DNA of 64,000 nucleotides from Nannocystis sp. RBIL2 (GCF_026626745.1 NZ_JAPNJW010000002.1:3558151-3622150), one strand, 5' to 3'; positions 21,497 through 31,684 are shown, numbered from the stretch's first letter. Translations and numbers: made by a program. Notes: generated by a model not told the origin, from the letters alone.

Positions 21497-22369
21497 TCAG
21501 AAGCGGAGCGTGACCCCGGCCCCGCCGTTCCACTTGAGGCGAGTTTTGCCGAGGTTGATGCCGTCGAGCTGCCGCTTCGACTTGATGGCGTTGCGCAACG
21601 GGATGATCGAGTACGCGACCAGGAGGAGACCGAAGATCGCCAGGTAGACGCCGCCGTAGAGCATGCCGGTCCGGCGCTTGGTCAGGTCGGTCGCCTCCGC
21701 GCGGAAATCGTTCGCCTGTTGCTGCAATGCAGTCTGGTAGTCGGGGTTGGCCGCATAGTCCGGAATCATCGCCTCGGCTTGATCAGCCGCGTCGTTGTAT
21801 TCCTCAGCCCGGTTGCCATTGCGCGCCATGATGGCGAACAGAGCTCCCGCCCCGCCGAGGCTGCCGAATCCGAGGATCATCGCACCCGCACTCAATGCGA
21901 TCTGCCGCTTGTACGCCCCCGAGATCTTCATCTTCCGCCGCCCCAGCTCATCGAGCCGCTGATCGACGACCATCTGCTCGTCGGGCGACCCGTGCGGCCG
22001 GAACTCCTTGTACTCGCTGACGGCAGTCCCGAGCTTCCCCTGCGCCTCCGCGAGCACACCCAGATTGAAGTGCAGCGGCCGCCAGTTCGGCGCGAAAAAG
22101 GCCACCCGGCGGAACTCTTCCTCCGAGTCGACGAACGCCCCATTTTTAAAATGTTCGACCGCCTTGGTCGCGTGCTTTTGCGCCTGCGGGTTGAGGTCTT
22201 CCGAAGTCTGGGCGGTCGACGGCTCCGGCCCTTCCGGCTCCGTCGCCATCGCCACCGACGGCATCGCCAGCGTCGTCGCACAGATCGTCGCCACCGCCGC
22301 GCGGCCCAGCTTGCGTCCTGTCTCTTTCAGAAAAGAAGAGTGCATGTCCTTGAGCACCTGCAGCAGCAT
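21497..22369 (-). CDS. Tetratricopeptide-like membrane protein, paralogue 1 of the caspase operon
   Basis: The 290-residue product starts at ATG 22369, whose A is also the last base of the previous gene's TGA, so translation is coupled. The layout is the same as its neighbour's: a signal AVATICATTLAMPSVAMATEP, then TPR-like HATKAVEHFKNGAFVDSEEEFRRVAFFAPNW, a hydrophobic span ALSAGAMILGFGSLGGAGALF, a helical loop and a second span GGVYLAIFGLLLVAYSII. The end is GKTRLKWNGGAGVTLRF. HFKNG is encoded by an unusual run of A/T-rich codons (TTTTTAAAAT on the plus strand near 22143). Its role in the operon is unknown. Confidence 0.8.
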   Translation of the reverse strand: MLLQVLKDMHSSFLKETGRKLGRAAVATICATTLAMPSVAMATEPEGPEPSTAQTSEDLNPQAQKHATKAVEHFKNGAFVDSEEEFRRVAFFAPNWRPLHFNLGVLAEAQGKLGTAVSEYKEFRPHGSPDEQMVVDQRLDELGRRKMKISGAYKRQIALSAGAMILGFGSLGGAGALFAIMARNGNRAEEYNDAADQAEAMIPDYAANPDYQTALQQQANDFRAEATDLTKRRTGMLYGGVYLAIFGLLLVAYSIIPLRNAIKSKRQLDGINLGKTRLKWNGGAGVTLRF

Positions 22370-23441
22370 CACTCGCCATCCTTCGGCACGATCTCGTACG
22401 ACTTCGTCACCCGCGACCAGCGGGAGATGGGCACCTGGGACAGCGCCTTCTCTAGTTTTTCGGCGTAGGCCAGACCTTCGCCCGCGTCCATCGCCGCCGG
22501 CTTGAAGCGGTCGAAGTCTTCGCGGTGCGTGAACGCGTAGACCACCAGCGTCTCGCGGGCGGCCGTCTTCGGATCGCGGAGCTGGGCCTTGAGTCCCTTC
22601 TCGTCGGGGCTCGGCAGCACCAGGTTGCTCTTGCCCTTCACGGTCGCCAGCGGCACTGCGTCGCTGGGGTACACCACCGCGCCCATCCCCGTCTCTTCGA
22701 GCACGATCGCTATCAGGTACGCGGTCTCGTTGGCCGAGAACTCGAAGTGGATCGGCTCGCCGTCGGTCAGCTTCTCCGGCATCTTCACCCAGAAGTCGAA
22801 CTGCTTCTGCTGCGCCGCGCGGTCGTAGCTGAACGCGTAGGCCTGCGGGTCGCCCCACTCCATGCTGTCGAGCGCCTCGGTGGCCGCCTCGCGGCCGCCC
22901 TCGACGCCGATCCCTCCCTTGCCCACGCGGCCCTTCGCCGCGCCTTCGGCCGCGCGGACCAGCTTGCGGAAGCCGGAGCCGACGCGGACCGACTTGACGA
23001 TCACCTCGCCGCACGGCCCTTCGGTGTCGGCGGTCAGCGTCTTGACGTTCTGGATCTCGTACTCCGCCTCGACCGAGCGGCCGTAGCGGGCCTCGAGCTT
23101 CAGCATGTCCTTGTAGCCGCCGGCGAACGCGGTCAGGTCGCCGAGGCCGACGCGGTACTTCTTCTTGTAGCTCGACGACGACTCCTTGACGCGCACCTCG
23201 CAGCCGGGCGCGCGCTCGTCGGCGATCGTCCACGCCCCCGCGGAGGTCACCCGCACCTGGCGGCCGAGCAGGTTCTCGGCGTCGCCGGTCGGCTCGAGCA
23301 GGAAGTGGGTGTCGGACGAGAACCCGCCGATCTTCTCGGCCACGTCGCTGTCGGCCTTGGGCGCGGCGAGGAAGCCCTGCTTCGTACATGCCCCGAGGGA
23401 CATGCCCCAAAGTACAGTCACGGTCAGCAGCGCGGCGCGGC

Positions 23442-23445
<4 letters not shown>
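22369..23445 (-). CDS. DUF4384-type lipoprotein
   Basis: The 358-residue product starts at ATG 23445, which overlaps the caspase stop by four bases (ATGA). The lipoprotein signal LLTVTVLWGMSLGAC places the Cys near 19. That lipobox is itself encoded by a dispersed palindrome, ATGTCC CTCG GGGCATGT on the minus strand. The region around HFEFSANETAYLIAIVLEETGMGAVVYPSD resembles DUF4384, a domain often found beside caspase-like proteins. The rest has alternating beta-like segments and few motifs. It is translationally coupled at both ends, so it must work with the caspase and TPR products. Confidence 0.82.
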
Positions 23446-24524
<1,079 letters not shown>

Positions 24525-24573
24525 GGGGAGTATCCATATCCGTGCCCCGCTGCTACAGTCAACGAGCCCCCGG

Positions 24574-25416
24574 ATGATCGAAGTCGTCGATCTCACCAAA
24601 TCCTTCCCGATCTCGCGCCAGCAACGGCGCGAGCTGGCTGCCGCGGGGTCTCCCGCTCCCGGCAATACTCCTGCTCCCGCTCCTGGAGCCGCGAACGCGT
24701 CGAGCCTCCAGGCGGTCGCCGGGGCCAGCTTTCGCTGCTCGCCGGGACGCGTATTCGCGCTCCTCGGGCCGAACGGCGCCGGCAAAACCACTGTTTTGCG
24801 CATGATCGCCACCCTGCTCCGCCCGGACGGCGGGCGGATCTCGATCGCGGGCGTCGACGCCCTCGCCGACCCGGTCGCGGCCCGCCGCAAGCTCGGCTTC
24901 CTCACCGGCTCGACCAAGCTTTACGAGCGCCTGACCGCCGAGGAGAACGTGCGTTACGCCGCCGACCTGCACGGCGTCGGGGCGGCCGACTACAAGCGCC
25001 GGCGCGACGCCCTGTTCGGCGCGCTCGGCATCGACGCCTACGCCGGCCGGCGCGCGGCGCAATTGTCGACCGGCATGAAGCAGAAGGTCGCGATCGCCCG
25101 CACCATCATCCACGACCCCGAGGTGGTGGTGTTCGACGAGGCCACCTCCGGCCTCGACGTCATCGCCGCGCGGGCGATCATCCAGCTCATCCAGAACTGC
25201 CGCACCCAGGGCAAGACCGTCCTGTTCTCGACCCACATCATGAGCGAGGTGACGATGCTGGCCGACGACCTGGCGGTGTTCCACCGCGGCCGCGTCCTGG
25301 CGATGGGCGGCCTCGAGGAGGTTTTGGCCCGCGCCGTCGACGAGCGCGGCCAGCGGCGCACGCTCGAGGACGAATTCGTGCGGCTCATCGACGCCGCCGA
25401 GGGGGTGCGGACATGA
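24574..25416 (+). CDS. natA: ABC exporter ATP-binding protein (NatA type)
   Basis: The 280-residue cytoplasmic ATPase drives the membrane protein encoded next. Walker A is GPNGAGKT (65-72), the signature is LSTGMKQK, and Walker B is VVVFDEATSGLD, followed by the H-loop FSTHIMSE. An Ala/Pro-rich insert (about 20-45) before Walker A is unusual. ATG 24574 overlaps the end of a TA-rich box TACAGT by only 14 bases, so the leader is short. Its stop overlaps the permease start by four bases. The gene symbol is by family resemblance to sodium-export NatA; the substrate is not proven. Confidence 0.88.
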   Translation: MIEVVDLTKSFPISRQQRRELAAAGSPAPGNTPAPAPGAANASSLQAVAGASFRCSPGRVFALLGPNGAGKTTVLRMIATLLRPDGGRISIAGVDALADPVAARRKLGFLTGSTKLYERLTAEENVRYAADLHGVGAADYKRRRDALFGALGIDAYAGRRAAQLSTGMKQKVAIARTIIHDPEVVVFDEATSGLDVIAARAIIQLIQNCRTQGKTVLFSTHIMSEVTMLADDLAVFHRGRVLAMGGLEEVLARAVDERGQRRTLEDEFVRLIDAAEGVRT

Positions 25417-26612
25417 GCTCGCCGGCCTGGGTCGTCTTCCGCAAGGAGCTGCGCGACACCCTCCGCGACCGCCGAACGCTGGTGGCGATGGTCGTCGTGC
25501 CGCTGCTGCTGTTCCCGCTGCTGATGGTGGGGATGGCCAAGTTCTCGCAGTCGCGGGCCGCCGAGGCGCGCGACAAGACGCTCGCGGTCGCCGTCGCCGA
25601 CACCGAGGCGAGCTCCGGCCTGGCCGAATTCCTGCGTCAGGAGCCAGGTCTGGAGATCTCCGAGGTCCAGGACGTCACCGCCCTGCCCGAGCGCGTGCGC
25701 ACCGAGGAGCTCGACGCGGCGATCGTCATCCCCGCCGGCTACGGCGCCCTCCTGGCCTCGTACTACCCGGCGCCGCTGCAGCTGCTGCACAAGTCGAGCG
25801 ACGACTTCGACATCCCGCGCACGCGGCTCGAGCAGGCGCTCGGGCGCTTCGAGCAGAAGCTGCTCGACGAGCGCCTGCGGAGCTTCGGCGTCGAACCGCG
25901 GGTGCTCGACCCGCTCGACATCCAGCGCACCGACGTCGTCAGCTCGCGCGAGCTGTTCGGCAAGCTGCTCGGCGGCCTCCTGCCGTACATGTTCATCATC
26001 TTCTGCTTCACCGGCGGCATGTACCCGGCCATCGACCTGGCCGCCGGCGAGAAGGAGCGCGGCACGCTCGAGACCCTGCTGTCGTCGCCGGCCAGCCGCC
26101 TGCAGATCGCCCTCGGCAAATTCGCGGTCGTCACCCTCACCGGCTTCACCTCCGCGCTGCTGGCCACCGTCGGCATGTACGTCAGCGTCGCGCAGGGCGT
26201 CGAGGGCATCCCGCCGGCGGTCCTCTCGGCCATCCAGAGCGTCCTCGCGCCCGGCACGATCGCCCTGGTGCTGGCGCTGCTGCTGCCGCTCAGCGTGTTC
26301 TTCGCCGCCGCGCTGCTGATGCTGTCGCTCTACGCCCGCTCCTACAAGGAGGCGATGAGCGTCATCAGCCCGCTGATGATCGTCGTCGTCGTGCCCGCCG
26401 CGATCGCCCTGGCCCCGGGCGTGCGCCTCGGCCTCGTCACCGCCGTGGTGCCGGTCCTCAACGTCTCGCTGGCGACCCGCGAGATCATCGCCGGCACCGC
26501 CGACCCGCTGCACCTCGCGCTGGTGTTCGCCTCGCTGCTGCTGCTGGCCGCCGGCGGCATGGCGGCGTGCGCCCGCTGGTTCTCCCGCGAGGACATCGTA
26601 TTCCGCTCGTGA
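25413..26612 (+). CDS. natB: ABC-2 type permease (NatB type)
   Basis: The 399-residue inner-membrane protein has one N-terminal membrane span (VAMVVVPLLLFPLLMVGM), an extracytoplasmic domain (about 40-170) and five to six spans after residue 185. The conserved ABC-2 stretch GGMYPAIDLAAGEKERGTLETLLSSP is present. It pairs with the ATPase encoded four bases overlapping upstream; together they form an exporter of the NatAB kind (sodium, drug or peptide export are all possible). A GC-rich hairpin follows the stop. Confidence 0.88.
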   Translation: MSSPAWVVFRKELRDTLRDRRTLVAMVVVPLLLFPLLMVGMAKFSQSRAAEARDKTLAVAVADTEASSGLAEFLRQEPGLEISEVQDVTALPERVRTEELDAAIVIPAGYGALLASYYPAPLQLLHKSSDDFDIPRTRLEQALGRFEQKLLDERLRSFGVEPRVLDPLDIQRTDVVSSRELFGKLLGGLLPYMFIIFCFTGGMYPAIDLAAGEKERGTLETLLSSPASRLQIALGKFAVVTLTGFTSALLATVGMYVSVAQGVEGIPPAVLSAIQSVLAPGTIALVLALLLPLSVFFAAALLMLSLYARSYKEAMSVISPLMIVVVVPAAIALAPGVRLGLVTAVVPVLNVSLATREIIAGTADPLHLALVFASLLLLAAGGMAACARWFSREDIVFRS

Positions 26613-26627
26613 AGCGCACGAAGGAGA

Positions 26628-26654
26628 TCCCCGTGCCCGCATGGGCGGGGGATT
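26628..26654 (+). terminator. Hairpin after the ABC permease gene
   Basis: The arms ATCCCC and GGGGAT, plus inner GCCC and GGGC with a GCAT loop, form a strong stem 15 bases past the stop. There is no T run, so it may act with Rho or only protect the 3' end. Confidence 0.55.
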
Positions 26655-27173
26655 CGTCGTTGTGAGGCCCGCGCGAACGGTACTGCGCAGGCCGTGAGCG
26701 GGTCGGTCCGTGTATGCACATAGAGGCGCGGGGGGCGAGAGTCTCGCCGCTCCGTTCGCTGCAGCCGCGACGATCGCGCGGCGCAATCGTGGCATATACG
26801 AAGAACCCCCAGTCGTGAAAGGTGCGTGTGGGGGCGGAGAGGTCCGGGCTGCCCCCCGCTGGGCCGACCGTCGGCGGCGCCGGAATGCGCATGAGACCGC
26901 TGCGAATGGTGCCTGTCGCCCCCGAATGGTGATTCGGCGAGACACATCAATGGCGCGAGACTACGGACATATGTCCGCCGGACAATTGCCCACTCATGCC
27001 ATTCTCCTCCGCTGGAGCAACCTTCGTTCACATCACGCCAATGTTGCAGGCATGCGGCTGCGCGGTCGACTCTATGCATATGTAAGACACGCCGCCCGGC
27101 GCTGACCGCGAAAAACCATTTCCTGGCGTACTCGCCGGCGTGGTAGTGTGGCTGGGTGAATGGGAGGGGCGTT
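26655..27173. other. Gene-free stretch before the ADYC gene
   Basis: About 520 bases with no convincing coding frame and visibly lower GC than the genes beside it. It holds a perfect 12-base palindrome GGACATATGTCC (26965-26976), a loopless relative of the dispersed element. The ribosome site GGGAGGGG lies just before 27174. A TAGTGT box at 27144-27149 could be a -10 element. Confidence 0.45.
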
Positions 27174-28358
27174 ATGAAGGACTCGAATCGCGTAATCCTG
27201 GTGGCTTCGATGCTGTGTGTCGGGGCGTCCTGTTATGACGGCACCGACGGCGACGCCGATGCGTTGAGCGCGCGCGAGCTGGAGTACAACGCCCCCGTGC
27301 TGAACGGGCCGGTGCTGCAGGGCCCGGTCCTCAACGGCCAGGTCCTCCAGGGCATCATCCTCAACGGCCCGGTGCTGCAGGGTCCGGTGCTGCAGGGCCC
27401 CGTTCTTCAGGGCCCCGTCCTCCAGGGCCCCGTCCTCCAGGGTATCAAGCTCAACGGCCCCGTCCTCCAGGGCCCCGTCCTTCAGGGCATCAAGCTCAAC
27501 GGCACCCTCTTCTCCGGCAAGATCGTCAAGAACGGCGCCCAGATCCCCGTCAGCGGCAAGGACTTCATCGGCTCGGAGTGGAGCCTCCACGTCGGCACCG
27601 TCATCGACGGCGTCGACCACTACGAGGATTACGTCCTGCGCTTCAACAACATCTACCAGTCGGCCGAGCAGGACGACGTCTACCTCTACGATATCGTCCA
27701 CCGGCCCAAGAACGGCGGCCAGTGGAAGTCGCTGTGCGTCGACGAGAACAACCTGCCGGTCCCGGCGGTGCCGCTGCGCAACTACTGGAACCTCGAGACC
27801 GGCGATCGGGTCGACGACGACAACGTCATCACCTTCGCCTGCAAGAACGCGGTGCTGGCCAAGTGTACCCTGTGGGGCTACCGCCCGTGGGCGTCCGCGA
27901 CCCGCTGCAAGGACTGGGAGAAGGGCAAGAAGTGCGGGCCGATTTCCCTGGTCGATTACCACCAGGCCTGTACGCGCATGGCCCGCGCCGACTACTGCGG
28001 CAACGGCGAGCCGTGGACGATCAACGGCAACGCGATCGACCTGTGGGACCACCTGTCGCCGCAGATCGAGTCGCCGACCACCGATTGGTTCATCGAGGCC
28101 GAGTGGACCCCGGACGGCGCCTACTGCCTCAACGACATCCGCATGCAGTCGCTCAAGGCGGAGGGCCACTACCCGGCCTGCTTCCTCGACAAGAAGGGCA
28201 AGCCGAAGACGATAGGCGACTGCGGCTCGCTCAAGAACCACCGCGCCCTCATCACCAGCACCTTCAACAAGGACGAGAGCGACGACGACGACGACGACGA
28301 CGATGACGACGATTGCGGCAAGGGCCACGGCAAGGGCTACCACGATCACGACGATTGA
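27174..28358 (+). CDS. ADYC-domain lipoprotein with GPVLQ repeats and poly-Asp tail
   Basis: The 394-residue secreted lipoprotein starts at ATG 27174, after GGGAGGGG. The signal VILVASMLCVGASC has its Cys at about 20. Residues about 40-110 are a run of short repeats, mostly (L/Q)NGPVLQG, likely a beta-helix or solenoid like pentapeptide repeats. The C-terminal domain contains RADYCGNGEPWTING, which gives the ADYC family its name, with several paired cysteines. The tail is eleven or more aspartates and then GKGHGKGYHDHDD, probably metal-binding. ADYC proteins are known mainly from myxobacteria and lack a defined role. Confidence 0.85.
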   Translation: MKDSNRVILVASMLCVGASCYDGTDGDADALSARELEYNAPVLNGPVLQGPVLNGQVLQGIILNGPVLQGPVLQGPVLQGPVLQGPVLQGIKLNGPVLQGPVLQGIKLNGTLFSGKIVKNGAQIPVSGKDFIGSEWSLHVGTVIDGVDHYEDYVLRFNNIYQSAEQDDVYLYDIVHRPKNGGQWKSLCVDENNLPVPAVPLRNYWNLETGDRVDDDNVITFACKNAVLAKCTLWGYRPWASATRCKDWEKGKKCGPISLVDYHQACTRMARADYCGNGEPWTINGNAIDLWDHLSPQIESPTTDWFIEAEWTPDGAYCLNDIRMQSLKAEGHYPACFLDKKGKPKTIGDCGSLKNHRALITSTFNKDESDDDDDDDDDDDCGKGHGKGYHDHDD

Positions 28359-28380
28359 TCATACCCGCCCCCTGCCCCTG

Positions 28381-28411
28381 CACCCGGCCGTCGCTGGCGA
28401 CGCGCCGGGTG
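28381..28411 (+). terminator. Strong hairpin after the ADYC gene
   Basis: The stem CACCCGGC to GCCGGGTG, with an inner GTCGC to GCGAC, lies 22 bases past the stop. It is long and GC-rich, without a T run. Confidence 0.65.
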
Positions 28412-28420
28412 TCGTCATTC

Positions 28421-28455
28421 GCGAATCACCACAGGCGCCGACACCCGTGATTCGC
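28421..28455 (-). terminator. Inverted repeat between converging genes
   Basis: Perfect 9-base arms GCGAATCAC (28421-28429) and GTGATTCGC (28447-28455) lie 12 bases past the AraC gene stop. This is likely that gene's terminator. Confidence 0.5.
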
Positions 28456-28466
28456 CGGCCCGGCGC

Positions 28467-29474
28467 TCACGACGCGCGCGCCTGGGCCCGGAAGCGCGAC
28501 GGCGTCGTCCCCGCCCAGTGCTGAAACGCTCGCGTGAACGAGTTCAGCTCCTCGAAGCCGAGCAGGAACGCGACCTGGCTGGCGTCGAGGTCGGTGCGCG
28601 TGAGCAACCGCCGCGCCGCCTGGTCGCGCACCTCGTCGAGCAACCGCTGATAACTGGTGCCAGCCTCCTCCAGGCGCCGCTGCAGCGTGCGCGTGCTGAC
28701 CCGCAGGTCGCGGGCGACCTTGTCGACCGAGGGTCGCTCGCCGCACATGCGCCGGCACAGCGCCAGCCGCACATCGTCGGCCAGCGTGCGCCGGCGGTCC
28801 TGCGCCGCCAGCTCGGCGTCGAGGCCCGGCAGCAGCAGCGCCAGCAGGTCGGCGTTGTGAGTGACGAACGGCTCGGCCAGCGCGGCCGCCGGCAGCACCA
28901 GCAAATCGACGGGCGCGTCGAAGTGGACCGGACAGCCGAAGTGCCGCGTCAGCAGCGCCGCGTCGGCGCGCCGGCGCGTCAGCTCGACCCGCAGCGGCGT
29001 GACCGGCTTGTGCGCGCCGCGCCGCAGCATCGCCAGCACCGACGCGAAGGTGCCGTCGACGAGGAAGCGCGGTGGGTCGCCCTCCGCCAGCAACCAATGG
29101 AAACGCACCCGCGCCTCGCCCTCGACCTCGCTGACGATCACCTCTTCGGGGCACACCAGTCGCTTGTACTTGCCGAGCTTGGCCAGCGCGTCGCCGACGC
29201 TGGCCGAGTGCAGCGCCGCCTGCGCGGCGATGTCGAACTTCTGCGGCATCGCCTCGGCCCCGAGCCGCAGCCCGAGGTCGCGCGAGCCGGCCAGCGCCTC
29301 GATCGCCTCCCACAGCGCGAAGAACTCGGCGGTGGTGAGGCGCCCGCGCGGCGGCCCGAGCACGGCCGGGCTGACGCCGGCGCGGGCGAGGATCTGCGCG
29401 ACGTCGAGGCCGAGCCCGCCCAGCCGCTCGAGCATCACGCCAGGGACGGGGACCAGGTCCGCCATCGCCCTCAT
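28467..29474 (-). CDS. AraC-family transcriptional regulator
   Basis: The product has about 335 residues. The N-terminal half matches the arabinose-binding-like domain of the OruR/VirF group (LARAGVSPAVLGPPRGRLTTAEFFALWEAIEAL). The last 100 residues are the AraC DNA-binding pair of HTHs, including SVDKVARDLRVSTRTLQRRLEEAGTSYQRLLDEVR and VAFLLGFEELNSFTRAFQHWAGTTPSRFR. The start is taken as ATG 29474, which overlaps the SDR stop by four bases; ATG 29465 is possible. It is co-transcribed with that dehydrogenase, so it probably controls its own operon or a linked pathway. The inducer is unknown. Confidence 0.88.
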   Translation of the reverse strand: MRAMADLVPVPGVMLERLGGLGLDVAQILARAGVSPAVLGPPRGRLTTAEFFALWEAIEALAGSRDLGLRLGAEAMPQKFDIAAQAALHSASVGDALAKLGKYKRLVCPEEVIVSEVEGEARVRFHWLLAEGDPPRFLVDGTFASVLAMLRRGAHKPVTPLRVELTRRRADAALLTRHFGCPVHFDAPVDLLVLPAAALAEPFVTHNADLLALLLPGLDAELAAQDRRRTLADDVRLALCRRMCGERPSVDKVARDLRVSTRTLQRRLEEAGTSYQRLLDEVRDQAARRLLTRTDLDASQVAFLLGFEELNSFTRAFQHWAGTTPSRFRAQARAS

Positions 29475-30355
29475 TGTCGCACGGCCAGCAGCATCTTCGC
29501 CACCGGCGTGTCGGCGAACGGCGGCAACCCGTCGAAGTCGGTCGAGCCGCCGAGCGCGGCCCACCGCTCGTCCTCCGCGGCCCGCTGCGCGGCGACCATC
29601 CTGGCCAGGAACTGCGCGTCGGTGCCGAGGAGCAGCCGCAGCGGCGGATCGGGCAGCTCGGCCAGCTGCACGATGGCCCGCCCGCCGCGCGCCGGGTCGC
29701 CGCGCGAGCCGTCCTGGCCCTGGCGCACGCGCTCGTTGAACGCGCCGACGGTCTGGCGATAGTCGTCGTGGATCGGGTCGGAGCGCATCGACGAGCCGGC
29801 CCAGTCGGTGCGAAAACCGCCCGGCTCGACGATCGTCACGCGGACGCCGAGCGGGCGCACCTCGGTGTGCAGCACCTCGGAGAAGCCCTCGAGCGCCCAC
29901 TTGGCCGATTGATAGGACCCGAGCCCCGGGCTGCCCCTGCGCCCGCCGATCGACGACACCTGAATGACGTGGCCCGACCGCTGCGCCCGCAGCACCGGCA
30001 GCGCCGCCCGGGTCACGTGGAAGGCGCCGAAGAAGTTGGTCTCGAACTGGGCGCGGAAGTCGGCCTCGCTCACGTCCTCGATCGAGCTGACGTTGGCGTA
30101 ACCCGCGTTGTTGACGACGACGTCGAGCCGCCCGAACGCCTCGACCGCCGCCGCGACCGCGCGCTGCGCCGCTCCCGGATCGGTGACGTCGAGCGCGACC
30201 GCGCGCGCCCGCTCCGGGTGCGCTTCGACCAGCGCGCCCAGCTGCTCGGGCTGCCGCGCGGTGGCGACGACGCGGTGCCCCGCCGCCAGCGCGGCCTTGA
30301 CGCTCTCGGACCCGAGCCCGCGCGAACCTCCGGTGATGAGCCAGACCTTGGACAT
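29471..30355 (-). CDS. Short-chain dehydrogenase/reductase
   Basis: The 294-residue classical SDR has a nucleotide site TGGSRGLG (8-15), NNAG (about 87-90), and the catalytic Ser in QVSSIGG and Tyr/Lys in YQSAK. It is NADPH-type by the basic residues after strand 2 (ATARQ). The substrate cannot be read from sequence; the closest style is oxidoreductases acting on small carbonyls. It is followed by an AraC regulator in a four-base overlap. Confidence 0.88.
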   Translation of the reverse strand: MSKVWLITGGSRGLGSESVKAALAAGHRVVATARQPEQLGALVEAHPERARAVALDVTDPGAAQRAVAAAVEAFGRLDVVVNNAGYANVSSIEDVSEADFRAQFETNFFGAFHVTRAALPVLRAQRSGHVIQVSSIGGRRGSPGLGSYQSAKWALEGFSEVLHTEVRPLGVRVTIVEPGGFRTDWAGSSMRSDPIHDDYRQTVGAFNERVRQGQDGSRGDPARGGRAIVQLAELPDPPLRLLLGTDAQFLARMVAAQRAAEDERWAALGGSTDFDGLPPFADTPVAKMLLAVRQ

Positions 30356-30607
30356 CTCTCTCTCAGCCTTTCGGAGCCGGCGTTCGGCTCACGAAGGCAG
30401 GATGCGCCCGGCCGGCCGGGGCGGAAAATCCGATCGCGCCAGAGTTTTATCGGATTGCGCCACGCGGCCAGGTCGGCGAATTTCGCCTTCCAAACAACGT
30501 TCTTACGGACACCGAGGACTACCGCGACCCCGTCTTGCGGCTCTGGGCCTGGCGCTGGCACACCTGACCCGAAGACCCTGTCACCGAGCTCGTCCCCGGC
30601 AACCAGG

Positions 30608-30945
30608 TGGCGCTGACTCTTTGCGCCTTCGGCTCATCTGGCCCCAAGACCAGGTCCCAGCGCCGGCGGAGAGACGCCCTGCTGCCCGCGACTTCTCTTT
30701 AAAAAATGTCCCTGAGGCCATGTTCATGAGCGACCGGGACTCGAGGTTCCCTGCCGCCTGCGGCTTCGCTATCCCATGTCCCCAAGACCATAACCCGAAG
30801 TCCCTGCCGCCCGCCGCTTCGCGCTCATCTGGCCCGAAGACCAGGTCGATCCACCAGGCGGCGAGATTCCGCGCTGCCCGCGGCTTCGCGAGCAGCTGTC
30901 CCGAAGACCAGATCACCACGAACGCGAGCTGTGCGCCCCGCGGCT
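30608..30945. repeat. Degenerate tandem array between the SDR and Coq4-like genes
   Basis: About five decayed units of 50-65 bases share the pattern GCGGCTTCGC, a short gap, CCCGAAGACCAG. Clear copies start near 30619, 30749, 30807 and 30874, and a fragment near 30929. Each contains a form of the dispersed palindrome (for example CATGTCCCCAAGACC or TGGCCCGAAGACCAG). No gene was seen in 30356-30945. Confidence 0.6.
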
Positions 30946-31647
30946 TCACGCCGGCGCGCACAGGTGCTCGGCCAGGACCGCGACCGGCTGCTCCCACAGC
31001 GTCTCGTAGGCCACGCTGAGCAGCTCGCGCGAGCGGCGGCCGCGGCCGTAGGCGGCGCGCAGGCGCGCGAAGTAGGCCCCAAGCCCGCGGACGCCGTCGC
31101 GGCGGACGCGGAGCGCGGTCGAGAACACCAGCACCAGCGCGGCCGACGGTATCCCGAGGTTGCCGAGCACGAACGCCTGCAGCTCCATCTCGCCGAGCTC
31201 GTCGGTGGCGTAGCCGGTGATCACGTGGAACAGGTCGTGGGTCTCGCGGTAGCGCTTGCCCAGGTAGTCGAGGTCGTTCTCGACCAAGAACTCGGTGACG
31301 AACGGCTGGATGCCGTTCGCCCGGAAGTAGCGGACGAACTCGTGCCCGAGCGTGCCCGCGGGCAACTGCGCCAGCGCCTCGAGGTCGAGCTCGCGCCCCT
31401 GCAAGGTGGGCCGCTCGGCCAGGAGCCGGCGCCCGGCCTCGCTGCTGCGCCAGGCCCGGGCCAGGCCGCGATACACGTCGCTGTCCATGCACACGTTGAG
31501 CAGCGGCCCGTAGATCGGGTGCCCGGCGTCGTGCTTGAGCACGTTCAGCGCCTGTAGGCCGAGGCGGATCCGCGTCGCCAGGGACGCCCCCTCCGGCACG
31601 CTCGGGATCGCGGCGGGCTCCTGCGGGCGCACGGACGGCTGCTGCAT
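30946..31647 (-). CDS. Coq4-like protein
   Basis: The 233-residue product starts at ATG 31647. It carries the COQ4 zinc-site pattern HD-xx-H-x11-E in ETHDLFHVITGYATDELGEMELQAF, and the family's HPIYGPLLNVCMDSDVYRGLARAW. In eukaryotes and some bacteria Coq4 takes part in ubiquinone ring modification. Myxobacteria mostly use menaquinone, so a different quinone-like or lipid role is possible. It is divergent from a TetR gene with a 20-base operator between them, which implies TetR control. Confidence 0.82.
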   Translation of the reverse strand: MQQPSVRPQEPAAIPSVPEGASLATRIRLGLQALNVLKHDAGHPIYGPLLNVCMDSDVYRGLARAWRSSEAGRRLLAERPTLQGRELDLEALAQLPAGTLGHEFVRYFRANGIQPFVTEFLVENDLDYLGKRYRETHDLFHVITGYATDELGEMELQAFVLGNLGIPSAALVLVFSTALRVRRDGVRGLGAYFARLRAAYGRGRRSRELLSVAYETLWEQPVAVLAEHLCAPA

Positions 31648-31664
31648 GGCTTTGGCGTAGCAGA

Positions 31665-31684
31665 AGTGGACAGTGGTGTCCACT
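31665..31684. promoter_or_regulatory. TetR operator, AGTGGACA-GTGG-TGTCCACT
   Basis: A perfect inverted repeat with 8-base arms and a 4-base spacer, centred between the Coq4-like start (31647) and the TetR start (31709). It sits where the -35 of the tetR promoter (-10 TACAGT at 31697-31702) would lie, so the regulator should repress both genes. Confidence 0.75.
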
